Assembly: GCA_028280945.1 (NCBI GenBank)
Contig: JANQKV010000045.1
Coordinates: 1 to 64,000, forward strand
Length of the DNA stretch: 64,000 nucleotides
DNA from: Opitutaceae bacterium
GTDB lineage: Bacteria > Verrucomicrobiota > Verrucomicrobiia > Opitutales > Opitutaceae
Reading direction: 5' to 3'
The translations under genes were made by a program, and so were the position numbers. The notes below the pieces were generated by a model, which was given only the letters and a program-made list of their open reading frames with translations, had not been told where the DNA came from and ran no database searches. This document shows positions 36,691 through 44,452 of the stretch, piece after piece; positions within the stretch are counted from its first letter, which is position 1, and the number at the start of each line of letters is the position of its first letter.

Positions 36691-37062
36691 ATGAAAATCA
36701 CAGAGATCGCTTTTACGGTATATCCGGTGTCGGATATAAAACGTGCGAGGGAATTCTATGAAGAGAAACTTGGCTTGGAGGTCTACGAGGAAGTTGACTA
36801 TGAAAAAGAGGGAGGCCCCGCAGGGAAGTATTGGATAGAATACGAGGTAAACGGTTCGATCTTTGCGATATCCAATAACCTGGAACTATCGGAGCAAAAT
36901 GGCGTAGCTTTTGAAGTCGAAGACTACGAGGAAGCCGTAGCGACCTTAAAGCATGCAGGCGTCACTTTTGTTACGGATAGAATCGATTCTCCGGTATGTT
37001 GTCTGACGCTGATTGCCGACCCTGATGGAAATTTGATAACCATTCACAAAAGAAAGACCTAA
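36691..37062 (+). CDS. VOC (glyoxalase/dioxygenase) superfamily protein
   Basis: 123-aa cytosolic protein. The VOC fold is clear from VYPVSDIKRAREFYEEKLGLE, then FEVEDYEEAVATLKHAGV and LIADPDGNLITIHKR. Members bind a metal or small ligand; some detoxify or give drug tolerance, but no specific function can be claimed. It is AT-richer than the surrounding genome and flanked by attC-like spacers. Start ATG 36691. Confidence 0.85.
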   Translation: MKITEIAFTVYPVSDIKRAREFYEEKLGLEVYEEVDYEKEGGPAGKYWIEYEVNGSIFAISNNLELSEQNGVAFEVEDYEEAVATLKHAGVTFVTDRIDSPVCCLTLIADPDGNLITIHKRKT

Positions 37063-37079
37063 GTAGAATAAATCGGTGG

Positions 37080-37212
37080 ATTTAACTCCGTGACCGTCGG
37101 CCACTGCGGGTATCACGCATGATGCTACATGCAAAAGGTTGCGAACGAAAATGCTAATCAATCGCCTCAGAGAACGGCTAAAAGTAACTCTGTCTGACCT
37201 CTACCGTTAAAC
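37080..37212. other. attC-like spacer 2 (hypothesis)
   Basis: Begins ATTTAAC (37080-37086, fits RYYYAAC) and ends GTTAAAC (37206-37212, fits GTTRRRY), 133 bp, between two VOC genes. The outer boxes are complementary. I see a GCATG/CATGC hairpin inside but no clear inner L boxes, so this is weaker than spacer 4. Confidence 0.3.
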
Positions 37213-37221
37213 CAACTAATA

Positions 37222-37599
37222 ATGAGCAATTCAAAAAGACCCGAGTTCATCGGCGGGCGAAATATCGCAATGAAGGTCCCGCCTCATCAATTTGATGCCA
37301 CGGTCAGGTTTTATGGTGAAGTATTGGGATTAAAGCCCATCGAAAACCATCCTTCCGAGGTAGGTTTTGAGTTCGGCAGCAATCGACTCTGGATAGACCG
37401 TGTTCCCAGTGTCAGCCAGGCAGAGGTATGGCTGGAAATCGTTACCAACGATCCATCGGCCGCAGCGAAGATCCTCGAAAATGAAAACGTGGTTCGGTGC
37501 GATGAGATTGAGGCTCTACCTGATGGTTTTGAAGCATTCTGGATTTCCAACCCAGCTTCTATTATCCACCTCGTTTGCAACGATGAAGAGACTTCGTGA
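37222..37599 (+). CDS. VOC superfamily protein
   Basis: 125-aa VOC protein, different from the one just upstream. The pattern NIAMKVPPHQFDATVRFYGEVLGL, then VGFEFGSNRLWIDRV and FEAFWISNPASIIHLVCN matches the fold with one four-helix/beta module. Starts 10 bp after an attC-like spacer's right end. Role unknown. Confidence 0.83.
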   Translation: MSNSKRPEFIGGRNIAMKVPPHQFDATVRFYGEVLGLKPIENHPSEVGFEFGSNRLWIDRVPSVSQAEVWLEIVTNDPSAAAKILENENVVRCDEIEALPDGFEAFWISNPASIIHLVCNDEETS

Positions 37600-37601
37600 T
37601 C

Positions 37602-37677
37602 AGCGAACCCAATGGCCCGACAAATAGTGGCAGGGAATGTCCGCTGACGCGCCTCCTCATTTCCTCCATTGTTCGAC
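37602..37677. other. attC-like spacer 3 (hypothesis)
   Basis: Begins 3 bp after the VOC stop with AGCGAAC and ends GTTCGAC; the AATGG and CCATT blocks just inside also pair (CGAAC-cc-AATGG against CCATT-GTTCG), giving a 10-bp stem with a 2-nt bulge. The right end is 9 bp before the next start codon. Confidence 0.35.
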
Positions 37678-37685
37678 CGGGTAAA

Positions 37686-38018
37686 ATGATCCAAAAAACA
37701 AAATCGTCAGGGCTATGGAACTTCTTCGGCTACCTGTTTGGCAAGGACCCACAGGACGAGTGGTGCTTTCAAGTAAACGGTGTTGCTTGCCGCGTCCTGA
37801 ATGGCTGGCGCAGCGGCGCGTTTCTTTACGTCAATGGGCAGGAAAAAGATCGAAACAAACAACAGATAGCCTTGGGAGGGAACCAGCCGTTTTTGTCGGC
37901 AAAAATCAGAGATTCACAGGGAAACGAATCAACGGTCTCCATCCACGTTAAGGCCCTTACGAAGGTTGTCATACAGATCAGACTCAACGGCCAGCCCATC
38001 CACGATGGATTCATTTAG
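37686..38018 (+). CDS. Hypothetical protein
   Basis: 110 residues, no signal peptide or membrane helix. It begins MIQKTKSSGLWNFFGYLFG and has a beta-rich middle (WCFQVNGVACRVLNGWRSGAFLYVNGQ). No family recognised. It is a short, single-gene unit between two attC-like spacers, which is what a gene cassette would look like. Confidence 0.6.
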   Translation: MIQKTKSSGLWNFFGYLFGKDPQDEWCFQVNGVACRVLNGWRSGAFLYVNGQEKDRNKQQIALGGNQPFLSAKIRDSQGNESTVSIHVKALTKVVIQIRLNGQPIHDGFI

Positions 38019-38036
38019 AAACGGGTCAAAAAGCCG

Positions 38037-38099
38037 CCCCAACCATTCCCGCGGCTGCAGGTTCTTTGAACTCCAACATAGCCCCCCGAAAGGTTGGAC
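38037..38099. other. attC-like spacer 4 (hypothesis, best fit)
   Basis: Left box CCCCAAC (38037-38043) and right box GTTGGAC (38093-38099, fits GTTRRRY), 63 bp overall. After a short spacer there are GGCT/AGCC and GTTC/GAAC inner pairs, so the site folds into a nested stem with a small extrahelical mismatch region. Size and box layout match a typical attC. The next gene's start codon begins at the base after the right box. Confidence 0.45.
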
Positions 38100-38460
38100 A
38101 TGATGAAACTTAAGACGGTTGTACTGATCTCCGCCGCGCTGGGAATCGGCCTGGTTGGATTGGGATATCTCTTTTCCCCGACTTTCATGTATGGCCTCTA
38201 CGGCAATCGGTTTGGAATCCGTGAACGAAGCCAACATGGTGCGATCTGCCTACGGGGGCCTGTTCCTTGGGTTCGCCGTCCTCTTTTTTCTGGGGGCTCG
38301 TCAGGATAGCCTGGCCAAACCGGCGCTCATCGCGCTGCTGACCTTCATGGCGAGTTTCGCCGTAGGACGGATCGTGAGCATCTTCGCCGATGGCACGCCT
38401 TCTCCCCTGATCCTCGGGCTGATTGCTTTCGAAATCATTTACGCTGCCGCAGCAGGCTGA
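38100..38460 (+). pseudogene. DUF4345-like membrane protein, frameshifted
   Basis: Two open frames overlap in different phases: MKLKTVVLISAALGIGLVG...FSPTFMYGLYG from 38103, and IGLESVNEANMVRSAYGGLFLGF...GRIVSIFADGTPSPLILGL continuing to 38460. Joined at about 38200 they give a normal DUF4345 product (four helices, conserved NMVR-x-x-YGGL and GRIVS). A single-base shift near TACGGCAATCGG breaks it. A sequencing error in the assembly would look the same. Confidence 0.7.
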
Positions 38461-38472
38461 TTGCTTTCGAAA
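38417..38472 (+). repeat. 18-bp direct repeat at the end of the DUF4345 gene
   Basis: GGCTGATTGCTTTCGAAA occurs at 38417-38434 and again at 38455-38472. The TGA stop of the broken gene lies in the second copy. It probably arose by a short tandem duplication. Confidence 0.8.
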
Positions 38473-38677
38473 ACAACCTGAAAAGCCCGCACCGTCATGT
38501 CGTTGATCTGTGCGATGTATCATCCGATGTGGGCCGAAGGAGCTCACTGATTACGACTTGAGCCCTGCATCGCCACGAATCTCCCGCGGAGATGCGGAGA
38601 GCAGCAAATCCAGTCTGTAATGGTTTCAAATTCGCCGGCTGCCCTGTCTCCGCTCTTTCGTTTGATCTCAACACTTG

Positions 38678-39370
38678 ATGAAAACCGATCGTAATCTCTC
38701 CACTCGAAACTCCATCGTTTGCTGTCTGCTGCTTTTCAGTTGCAGCGTGCTCATCCCGACTTCGGCTTCGGCACAACCGGTCTCTGCCGAAGATCTGAAC
38801 ACCACCTGGAGTTTTTACGGGAAGGGCCTCAGCAAGGTTGAGCGTGGGATGCTGTATATGAGGGAGGATCCGGGCAGCCTGGGTGTAATGATGGTGAGTC
38901 CGCAGGCCTATCCTGCGAACGTCACGGTCAGGTATGAAATCATGCCGATGACTGCGGCCAGCGTGTGTGTATTTGTGCTTTCCGCTTCAGATAAGGGGGA
39001 AGGCGCGCAGGTGACGCTTCCGGTCGGCTATGATGGCTCAATGGGGCATTGGATCCAGAATACGGAGAACTATTTTTTCGCCTTCCATAACGCCTCCCAC
39101 AATCGCCCCCCTTTCATTCGGCGTTTTCCGGAAAGAACAGCCATCGGCGAGTATTCCCAGAACATCATGTCGAGTGGCAAGTTTCACACGATCGAAGTGG
39201 GACGGAAAAACGATCGCGTATGGCTGGAAATCAACGGGCAGCGCATCATCGAAGGAACTGATGCCAATCCGTTGGGCCCCGGCCACCTTGCCTTTCGCAT
39301 ACGTGGACTCAGCGAAGAACCCGCTTCGTGTCTGATTAAGAACGTCGTCATTGACATCCAAGAGGAATGA
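38678..39370 (+). CDS. Secreted lectin-like (jelly-roll) protein
   Basis: 230 aa with a signal peptide (SIVCCLLLFSCSVLIPTSASAQ). The mature part has the beta-sandwich pattern of laminin G or DUF1080/3-keto-disaccharide-like domains: NVTVRYEIMP, GKFHTIEVGRKNDRVWLEINGQ and GHLAFRIRGL. Related domains bind or act on carbohydrate, but no catalytic motif is identified. It points towards the convergent sulfatase-like gene. Start ATG 38678. Confidence 0.7.
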   Translation: MKTDRNLSTRNSIVCCLLLFSCSVLIPTSASAQPVSAEDLNTTWSFYGKGLSKVERGMLYMREDPGSLGVMMVSPQAYPANVTVRYEIMPMTAASVCVFVLSASDKGEGAQVTLPVGYDGSMGHWIQNTENYFFAFHNASHNRPPFIRRFPERTAIGEYSQNIMSSGKFHTIEVGRKNDRVWLEINGQRIIEGTDANPLGPGHLAFRIRGLSEEPASCLIKNVVIDIQEE

Positions 39371-39424
39371 TCGAGCTCACCAAAGCTGCCCCTCCTATCG
39401 AAACAAAAATCTGCAGCGCTCGAT

Positions 39425-40534
39425 TCAATCGACCGGCCAAATCTCTTCCGAGGGCAACGTGATCTCTTTCCGGTCGGCGCTTCTCCAACCACTCCAAATC
39501 CGGTCACATTGATCCGGCAGATCAACCACCGAAGGCATCGAAATCGGCGCACGGTCACGCGGACAATTCCACGGACTCTCTTCAGCCCACGCCTCCGTCA
39601 TGGCAAACAAGTCGAGCAATGAAACCGGTTTGTCGCTGATGGTCCCGGCTTTTCCGTGCGGTGCACCCCGCACCACCAGCGGCACGCGGATGCTCTCTTC
39701 ATGCGGCCATCCCTTGCGAAAAAGTCCGTGCGATCCATGCATGTCGCCGTGCACACTGGTTACCGCTATGGTAACACTATCCGGCAAGCGGGCGACGAGT
39801 TCACCGATGGCGCGGTCCGTGGCGGCAATGTGGGCGTAGTATCCGCCGAGTTCGCGCCGGGCGCGCTCCTCAGCCTCGAGTGGAACGTTGGCGGCAAGCT
39901 GCAACTCATCCGGGGGTAGTTTCGGCGTGCCCTCCGGCACGGGTGCATCATACGGCGGGTGGGGCGGCTCCACGCTCACCACCGCAAACCAAGGACCGGC
40001 TTGCTGCGTCAACCAGTCGCCCGCCCGCACCATCACGACGTCGCTTTGGTATCCATGAAATCGTGACGGCTCGGGCAGCCGGGTGCCGTGCAGCCACGGG
40101 TCGTTGAGTTGGAATCCACTTTCAAAGCCCTCCCAAAAGTCGAAACCACCACGGTGTCCGGGCGGCACCGTTTGCCGGGCATGTTCTTCCCCCACCAATG
40201 GGGCATTTCGTTCCCGGGGTGCCAGGTGCCACTTGCCAAAGAAAGCCGTACGGTAGCTTTGCTCCCGCATGGCGTGAGCAATGGTGCGGGCATGCGCCGG
40301 CAACGGATCGTAGTAATCGCGCACGCCATTGGCCGGGCATGGCACTCCGGTCAGCATCGCCGCCCGGGCAAAGGGACCAAAGGGATGCGGCGTGGTCGCC
40401 TGCCGGTAGTTGATCCCCTCCCGGGCCAACCCATCGAGCACCGGCGTGGAGGCATTGGGGTCGCCCGCTCCACCCCAGGCTTGGCCCCGCCATTGCGTGG
40501 TGACGATCCAGAGGATGGAACGCTTCACTGCCAC
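39425..40534 (-). CDS. Degenerate sulfatase-like protein (probably not a sulfatase)
   Basis: About 369 residues of the sulfatase/alkaline-phosphatase fold. The usual Cys-x-Pro-x-Arg formylglycine site, expected just before RAAMLTG, reads GPFAR, so the catalytic Cys is a Gly. The N-terminal metal Asp, in a motif normally TDQ, is TTQ (IVTTQWRG), and the C-terminal DHGD ligand site reads SVHGDMHGSHGL. So three residues needed for metal and sulfate ester binding are missing. No signal peptide is seen. GTG 40534 is chosen; it lies 5 bp after the stop of the coiled-coil gene, so they are co-transcribed. It may be a binding protein or another hydrolase. Confidence 0.8.
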   Translation of the reverse strand: MAVKRSILWIVTTQWRGQAWGGAGDPNASTPVLDGLAREGINYRQATTPHPFGPFARAAMLTGVPCPANGVRDYYDPLPAHARTIAHAMREQSYRTAFFGKWHLAPRERNAPLVGEEHARQTVPPGHRGGFDFWEGFESGFQLNDPWLHGTRLPEPSRFHGYQSDVVMVRAGDWLTQQAGPWFAVVSVEPPHPPYDAPVPEGTPKLPPDELQLAANVPLEAEERARRELGGYYAHIAATDRAIGELVARLPDSVTIAVTSVHGDMHGSHGLFRKGWPHEESIRVPLVVRGAPHGKAGTISDKPVSLLDLFAMTEAWAEESPWNCPRDRAPISMPSVVDLPDQCDRIWSGWRSADRKEITLPSEEIWPVD

Positions 40535-40538
40535 GGTC

Positions 40539-42011
40539 TCAGCGACTGCCGCGCGGACGTTCCGAGGGCGGGGGTTGAAAACGCCGCCGCATTGACTCAA
40601 GCACTGCTGACTCGCGTTGGACCGAGGTATCACCGGTGAGGAACTCCGCCTGCGCCGAAAAATCATCCAGCAACGCACACAGCTCATCCGTCACCATGAT
40701 GCCGAGGAGCCGTCCGGTTTTTGACAACACCAGGTCTCCGCGGCTCGGGGGAAAGTCCCCCATCAATCTACGCACCAGGCGATTGTCCATGCGCACGTAA
40801 CCGGGCAGACCGGCCTCCAACTTGAACGGCACCTCGCCATAACCCTGTCCGCCGTTGTTGATCAAAACCGCTTCGGGAAAACGAAACGGGTCCGTTGCCA
40901 GCTCGTAAACCTCCACCCCCAGCGCAGAGACATCAGCGGGAGTCAGCGGCATGGCCACCACCCGGGGATCACGCGAGAGGAACCGCATCGCCAAAGGCGC
41001 GGCCCGGGCACCCTCCCGCTCCAACGTCACGTCAATGCGATCCCAATTCGAAGGGGGTTCCACAAAGTTGAAGGGAGTCGCCTCCAGATGCAGCACGGCA
41101 AACGTAAGCGTGCCATCGGTGACCAAAATCGTCCGGGTGCGATCTTCGCGATCGACCGTGCTGCCAAAGATGCCCGGACGCTCGACTCGGAAGGATGTCG
41201 GCACGCGATTGAGCAGAAATTCACTGAACAACGTGTTGGCATTGATCGGGCGGTTGTCGCGGATTTCAGCCGTGATCTCGGCGGACTTTTCGGCGAGTTC
41301 ACCCACACCGGCTGCCAGCTGCACGGTGGTTTCCTGCACCCGCAGTCGTTCTTCCCGCTCAATCTCCGCCTGCTCCCGAAAGGTCTCGGCGGTCTCGCGC
41401 AGCAACACCTTTTCCTGTTCGGCGACCCGGACTGCGATGTTCAGGTCTTCGATCTGCGCCCGGGCCGCAGCTTGTTCCTCGGAGAGTTGCGCCAGCTCCT
41501 GTTCACGGCGAGCCGCCTCGGCTTCACGGGCTTCCAAATCGCGCTGAAGTTGGTCGAGACGTGCCCGCGACGCCACCGCTTCGGCCGTGGTGGTTTCCAG
41601 CCGTTGGGAAAGCTCGCTGGCCTCGGAGCGCACGCTGGCCAGGCTGCGGGCCAAAACACGGCGTTGCTCCTGCAGGGTGGTTCTTTCGTCATCCAAGGCC
41701 TCCAACCGCGCGTCGCGTTCCGCAAGTTCCCGGGCTGATGTTTCTTGAGCGGCCACCAACACCCGTTCGCGCTCCGCAATCTCCGCTTCGAGGGCCGCTC
41801 GGGCGTCGGCTTGGGCAGCCTGTTGCTCCTCAAAGGTCAGCCGCATCAACTCCACGACATCGTCCGCCACCGAAACGGCTTCGTCAGCACTCTCGGCGGC
41901 CGCAACCGAGGTTGCACTCGGACGCTCCGGCTCCGCGGTCTCCCACCGCGTGAGCGCCAGCAGGGTGAGCAGCAGGAAGTCGCAAAGGATCAGCAGCAAC
42001 GTGCGGTTCAT
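40539..42011 (-). CDS. Membrane-anchored coiled-coil protein with C-terminal peptidase-like domain
   Basis: 490 aa. One helix at the N terminus (LLLILCDFLLLTLLALTRWE) anchors a long Glu/Ala/Arg coiled coil (about residues 60-240). The C-terminal 230 residues look like a beta-barrel with a GDLVLSKTGRLLGIMV stretch that recalls the serine region of trypsin-like proteases, but no GDSGG motif is present, so activity is doubtful. Similar N-terminal helices occur in other proteins of this phylum in my memory. It is the middle gene of a three-gene minus-strand unit (starts 19 bp after 42031 and ends 5 bp before the sulfatase-like gene). Confidence 0.7.
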   Translation of the reverse strand: MNRTLLLILCDFLLLTLLALTRWETAEPERPSATSVAAAESADEAVSVADDVVELMRLTFEEQQAAQADARAALEAEIAERERVLVAAQETSARELAERDARLEALDDERTTLQEQRRVLARSLASVRSEASELSQRLETTTAEAVASRARLDQLQRDLEAREAEAARREQELAQLSEEQAAARAQIEDLNIAVRVAEQEKVLLRETAETFREQAEIEREERLRVQETTVQLAAGVGELAEKSAEITAEIRDNRPINANTLFSEFLLNRVPTSFRVERPGIFGSTVDREDRTRTILVTDGTLTFAVLHLEATPFNFVEPPSNWDRIDVTLEREGARAAPLAMRFLSRDPRVVAMPLTPADVSALGVEVYELATDPFRFPEAVLINNGGQGYGEVPFKLEAGLPGYVRMDNRLVRRLMGDFPPSRGDLVLSKTGRLLGIMVTDELCALLDDFSAQAEFLTGDTSVQRESAVLESMRRRFQPPPSERPRGSR

Positions 42012-42030
42012 GACAACAGGGCGGGCGGGA

Positions 42031-43695
42031 TCACATCGATTTGATGTCGGCGCGCGTGAGCTGCTTCTCGCTTTCGAGGATCAGCTGGCACTTGTAGGGC
42101 CGCACTTGGCGAATCTTTACCAAGGCGACGCAAGTTATGCCGAAGAGATTGGAGGAGTAGGCCGCGAGCAGATTCGGTTCGATCAAACCCAGTACCTGAA
42201 ACACCAGGGCCAGGGCGGTGCCGCCGATCCCGATGTAGAGGCCGCCGTCAAACAGGTTCTCCTCATTTTCCATCAGCTTGAGTTTTACGAGCGGGGCGAC
42301 TTCGCGTCGCCGGATCTCTCGAATTTTAAGCAGGCAGACGAGATACATGGCGACTTGGATCGCCAGGAAGAAACCAATGGTGAGGATCGTGGAGGAGTCC
42401 ATGGAAGTGGTCGGGGAAGTGGGTTGCACTGAGGCGCCATCGGCTACGTTGGCCAGAACCGGCACGGCAAAGGAGATTTTGAATTCCGATACGGGGGCGG
42501 CCTGCAGCAGAAAAGGTTCGGTCGCGATGACAATAAGGGCGGCGCTGAGCGTCGCCAGCACGCCGCTGGAAAATCGAGGCAGCACCCCTTCCCGGATGGA
42601 GGCGGCAAAGAAGGCGTCGATCCCCCGATACGTCAGAAACGCCCCCAGGAGAATGCCCAGATACTTGAAGACCAGCAGCACCCCCGGATGCAGCAATGCG
42701 AGGGTGGCAACCGCCCGGATCGTGGGTCCTCCCTCGCGATTGATCGGCACCTGGCGAACCAACAGCAGTTGCACCGCATCCTGACCGGCCGCCAAAGCAA
42801 ACTTGAGATCCGCCAAGCCGGACCGGCCGTAGCGTATCAGATAGCCGGCTACACTCTCCGCCGAATCCGCTACCAGGGCCGCCGCGTAGATCACTGCCAG
42901 GTCCTCCGCGGCCACCCGGCTGAGGTAGGCAAATTCAGCCACGGTCTCCACGCTCTCCGCCAATTGGGTGAACTCCGTCAACTGGATCCAATCGAGCCGC
43001 TTCCCAAGCGACAAAAGATCCAGCAAAAATGGTTCGATGGGGCCCAGGTCGTTGTTCGCCAACGCCTGACTGGTCCGCGCCCGAACTTCCTGGCTGAGGT
43101 CGAGCGAGAAGTGCTCCCCCTGATAAAGCAATGCAGCCAGCAGCAGCGTCGCGTCGGTGACCTGGCCACCCGGACGGCCGGCGGGAACGAGCTGCACGGA
43201 GCGATCGATTTCGCGCAATCGCAGGATGGAGCGCACGGCGCCCGAACGGGAGTTGTTCAAGAATCCCGCCAAAGCTTCCCGGGCACGGGTCGTGACAAAA
43301 AACTTCAGCACCGGCGTGGATTCGTCCGCCAGCTCTTCACCCGCCGTTGCGACCAATGGCTCGAGAAATGGATCCCAACCGCCCCACGGCACGAGCTCGG
43401 GTTGCGCCAAAGCCGCGCGTTCCAGCGCCGCCTTGAGGTCATCCGCCGCGTCCACCCCGACCACCTCGGCCGCCTGCACGACCAGTTGGGCGGGGCCCAG
43501 TTTTTCCCGCACCAACATTTCCTCCCCCACCGCGACCACTCCGTCCCCGTTCTCGCCGGCTTCCTGGACCAGCGCCGGGGGCAACGCCCCAAAATTGACC
43601 GGGAGCATCCACGCCGCCAGCGCCAATCCGACTCCGCCCGCCGTGAGCACCGCAGCGCGGAGCCAGGCAGATCGAAGCAGAGATGAGGAACTCAT
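42031..43695 (-). CDS. Membrane protein of unknown function, first gene of unit
   Basis: 554 aa. Near the N terminus a helix (WLRAAVLTAGGVGLALAAWML) precedes a mostly helical extracytoplasmic part (about 50-350) and then four hydrophobic helices (VLLVFKYLGILLGAFL, LATLSAALIVIATEPFLL, ILTIGFFLAIQVAMYLVCLL and GGLYIGIGGTALALVFQVL). The C-terminal stretch ends RADIKSM. The ATG at 43695 is chosen; the frame is open to 44367 but that part is antisense to def. Divergent from def by 60 bp. No family recognised. Confidence 0.7.
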   Translation of the reverse strand: MSSSSLLRSAWLRAAVLTAGGVGLALAAWMLPVNFGALPPALVQEAGENGDGVVAVGEEMLVREKLGPAQLVVQAAEVVGVDAADDLKAALERAALAQPELVPWGGWDPFLEPLVATAGEELADESTPVLKFFVTTRAREALAGFLNNSRSGAVRSILRLREIDRSVQLVPAGRPGGQVTDATLLLAALLYQGEHFSLDLSQEVRARTSQALANNDLGPIEPFLLDLLSLGKRLDWIQLTEFTQLAESVETVAEFAYLSRVAAEDLAVIYAAALVADSAESVAGYLIRYGRSGLADLKFALAAGQDAVQLLLVRQVPINREGGPTIRAVATLALLHPGVLLVFKYLGILLGAFLTYRGIDAFFAASIREGVLPRFSSGVLATLSAALIVIATEPFLLQAAPVSEFKISFAVPVLANVADGASVQPTSPTTSMDSSTILTIGFFLAIQVAMYLVCLLKIREIRRREVAPLVKLKLMENEENLFDGGLYIGIGGTALALVFQVLGLIEPNLLAAYSSNLFGITCVALVKIRQVRPYKCQLILESEKQLTRADIKSM

Positions 43696-43755
43696 GACGG
43701 AGTGACTATCGAGTTGCGACGAAGGGGACGCAAACTCACCTTTCCCGTTCGACCC

Positions 43756-44319
43756 ATGGTTCTTCCCATAGTTCACTACAACGACCCGGTCCTGCGTACC
43801 AAAGGCGCGCCGGTGACGGAATTTGGCCCGGAGTTGAGCCAATTGGCTCAAGACATGATCGAGACGATGCATGAGGCGGCCGGGATAGGATTGGCGGCGC
43901 AGCAGATCGGGCGGGCCCTGCAGTTTTGCGTGGTCGATGTGTCGCAGACCTCCCGGGAGTTTGACTGGAACCTCGACGGCGCACCGACGCCGCTGGACCT
44001 CATCATGCCCATGGTGCTTGCGAATCCGAAGATCGAGTTTCTGGCCAGCGAAGATACGGTTTACGAAGAAGGTTGCCTGTCGTTTCCGAGTATCACGGGC
44101 GACGTGGTGCGACCGGACCAAATCCGGGTGACTTACCAGGATCTCGAAGGAGCAACGCATATCCTGTTGTGCAACGGTTTGTTTGGCCGCTGCATTCAAC
44201 ACGAGGTCGACCACCTTAACGGCGTGTTGTTCATCGACCGCATGGCCAAGAAGATCCGCCAGGGCATCGACGCCGAGATCAAGGAGCTGGCTCGGCAAAC
44301 TCGCGAAAGCGCGGAGTAA
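43756..44319 (+). CDS. def: Peptide deformylase
   Basis: Removes the formyl group from nascent peptides. 187 aa. The three motifs are intact: GIGLAAQQIG, EGCLSFP (metal Cys) and HEVDHLNG (two metal His and the catalytic Glu). ATG at 43756 (MVLPIVHYND) is the natural start. It has an 11-residue insert after SREFDWNLDGAPTPL and a long C-terminal tail. It is not followed by fmt here. Confidence 0.95.
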   Translation: MVLPIVHYNDPVLRTKGAPVTEFGPELSQLAQDMIETMHEAAGIGLAAQQIGRALQFCVVDVSQTSREFDWNLDGAPTPLDLIMPMVLANPKIEFLASEDTVYEEGCLSFPSITGDVVRPDQIRVTYQDLEGATHILLCNGLFGRCIQHEVDHLNGVLFIDRMAKKIRQGIDAEIKELARQTRESAE

Positions 44320-44452
44320 CAACCGGGACGGGAACGCTCTCGCAAGGCGGTAAGTTTGCCCTCCCAAAAGTAACGTTCAGCGTCGGGATTCTCTTCCCCA
44401 TCTTCGGCACCCATAGAGTGGCGGATGTCGCGCTTGTCGCGTGATCATCCCC

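Noticed and set aside
39759..39780. Palindrome-like TGGTTACC...GGTAACA in the sulfatase-like gene
   Set aside because: It lies inside coding sequence and has a different core from the intergenic family, so it is probably chance.
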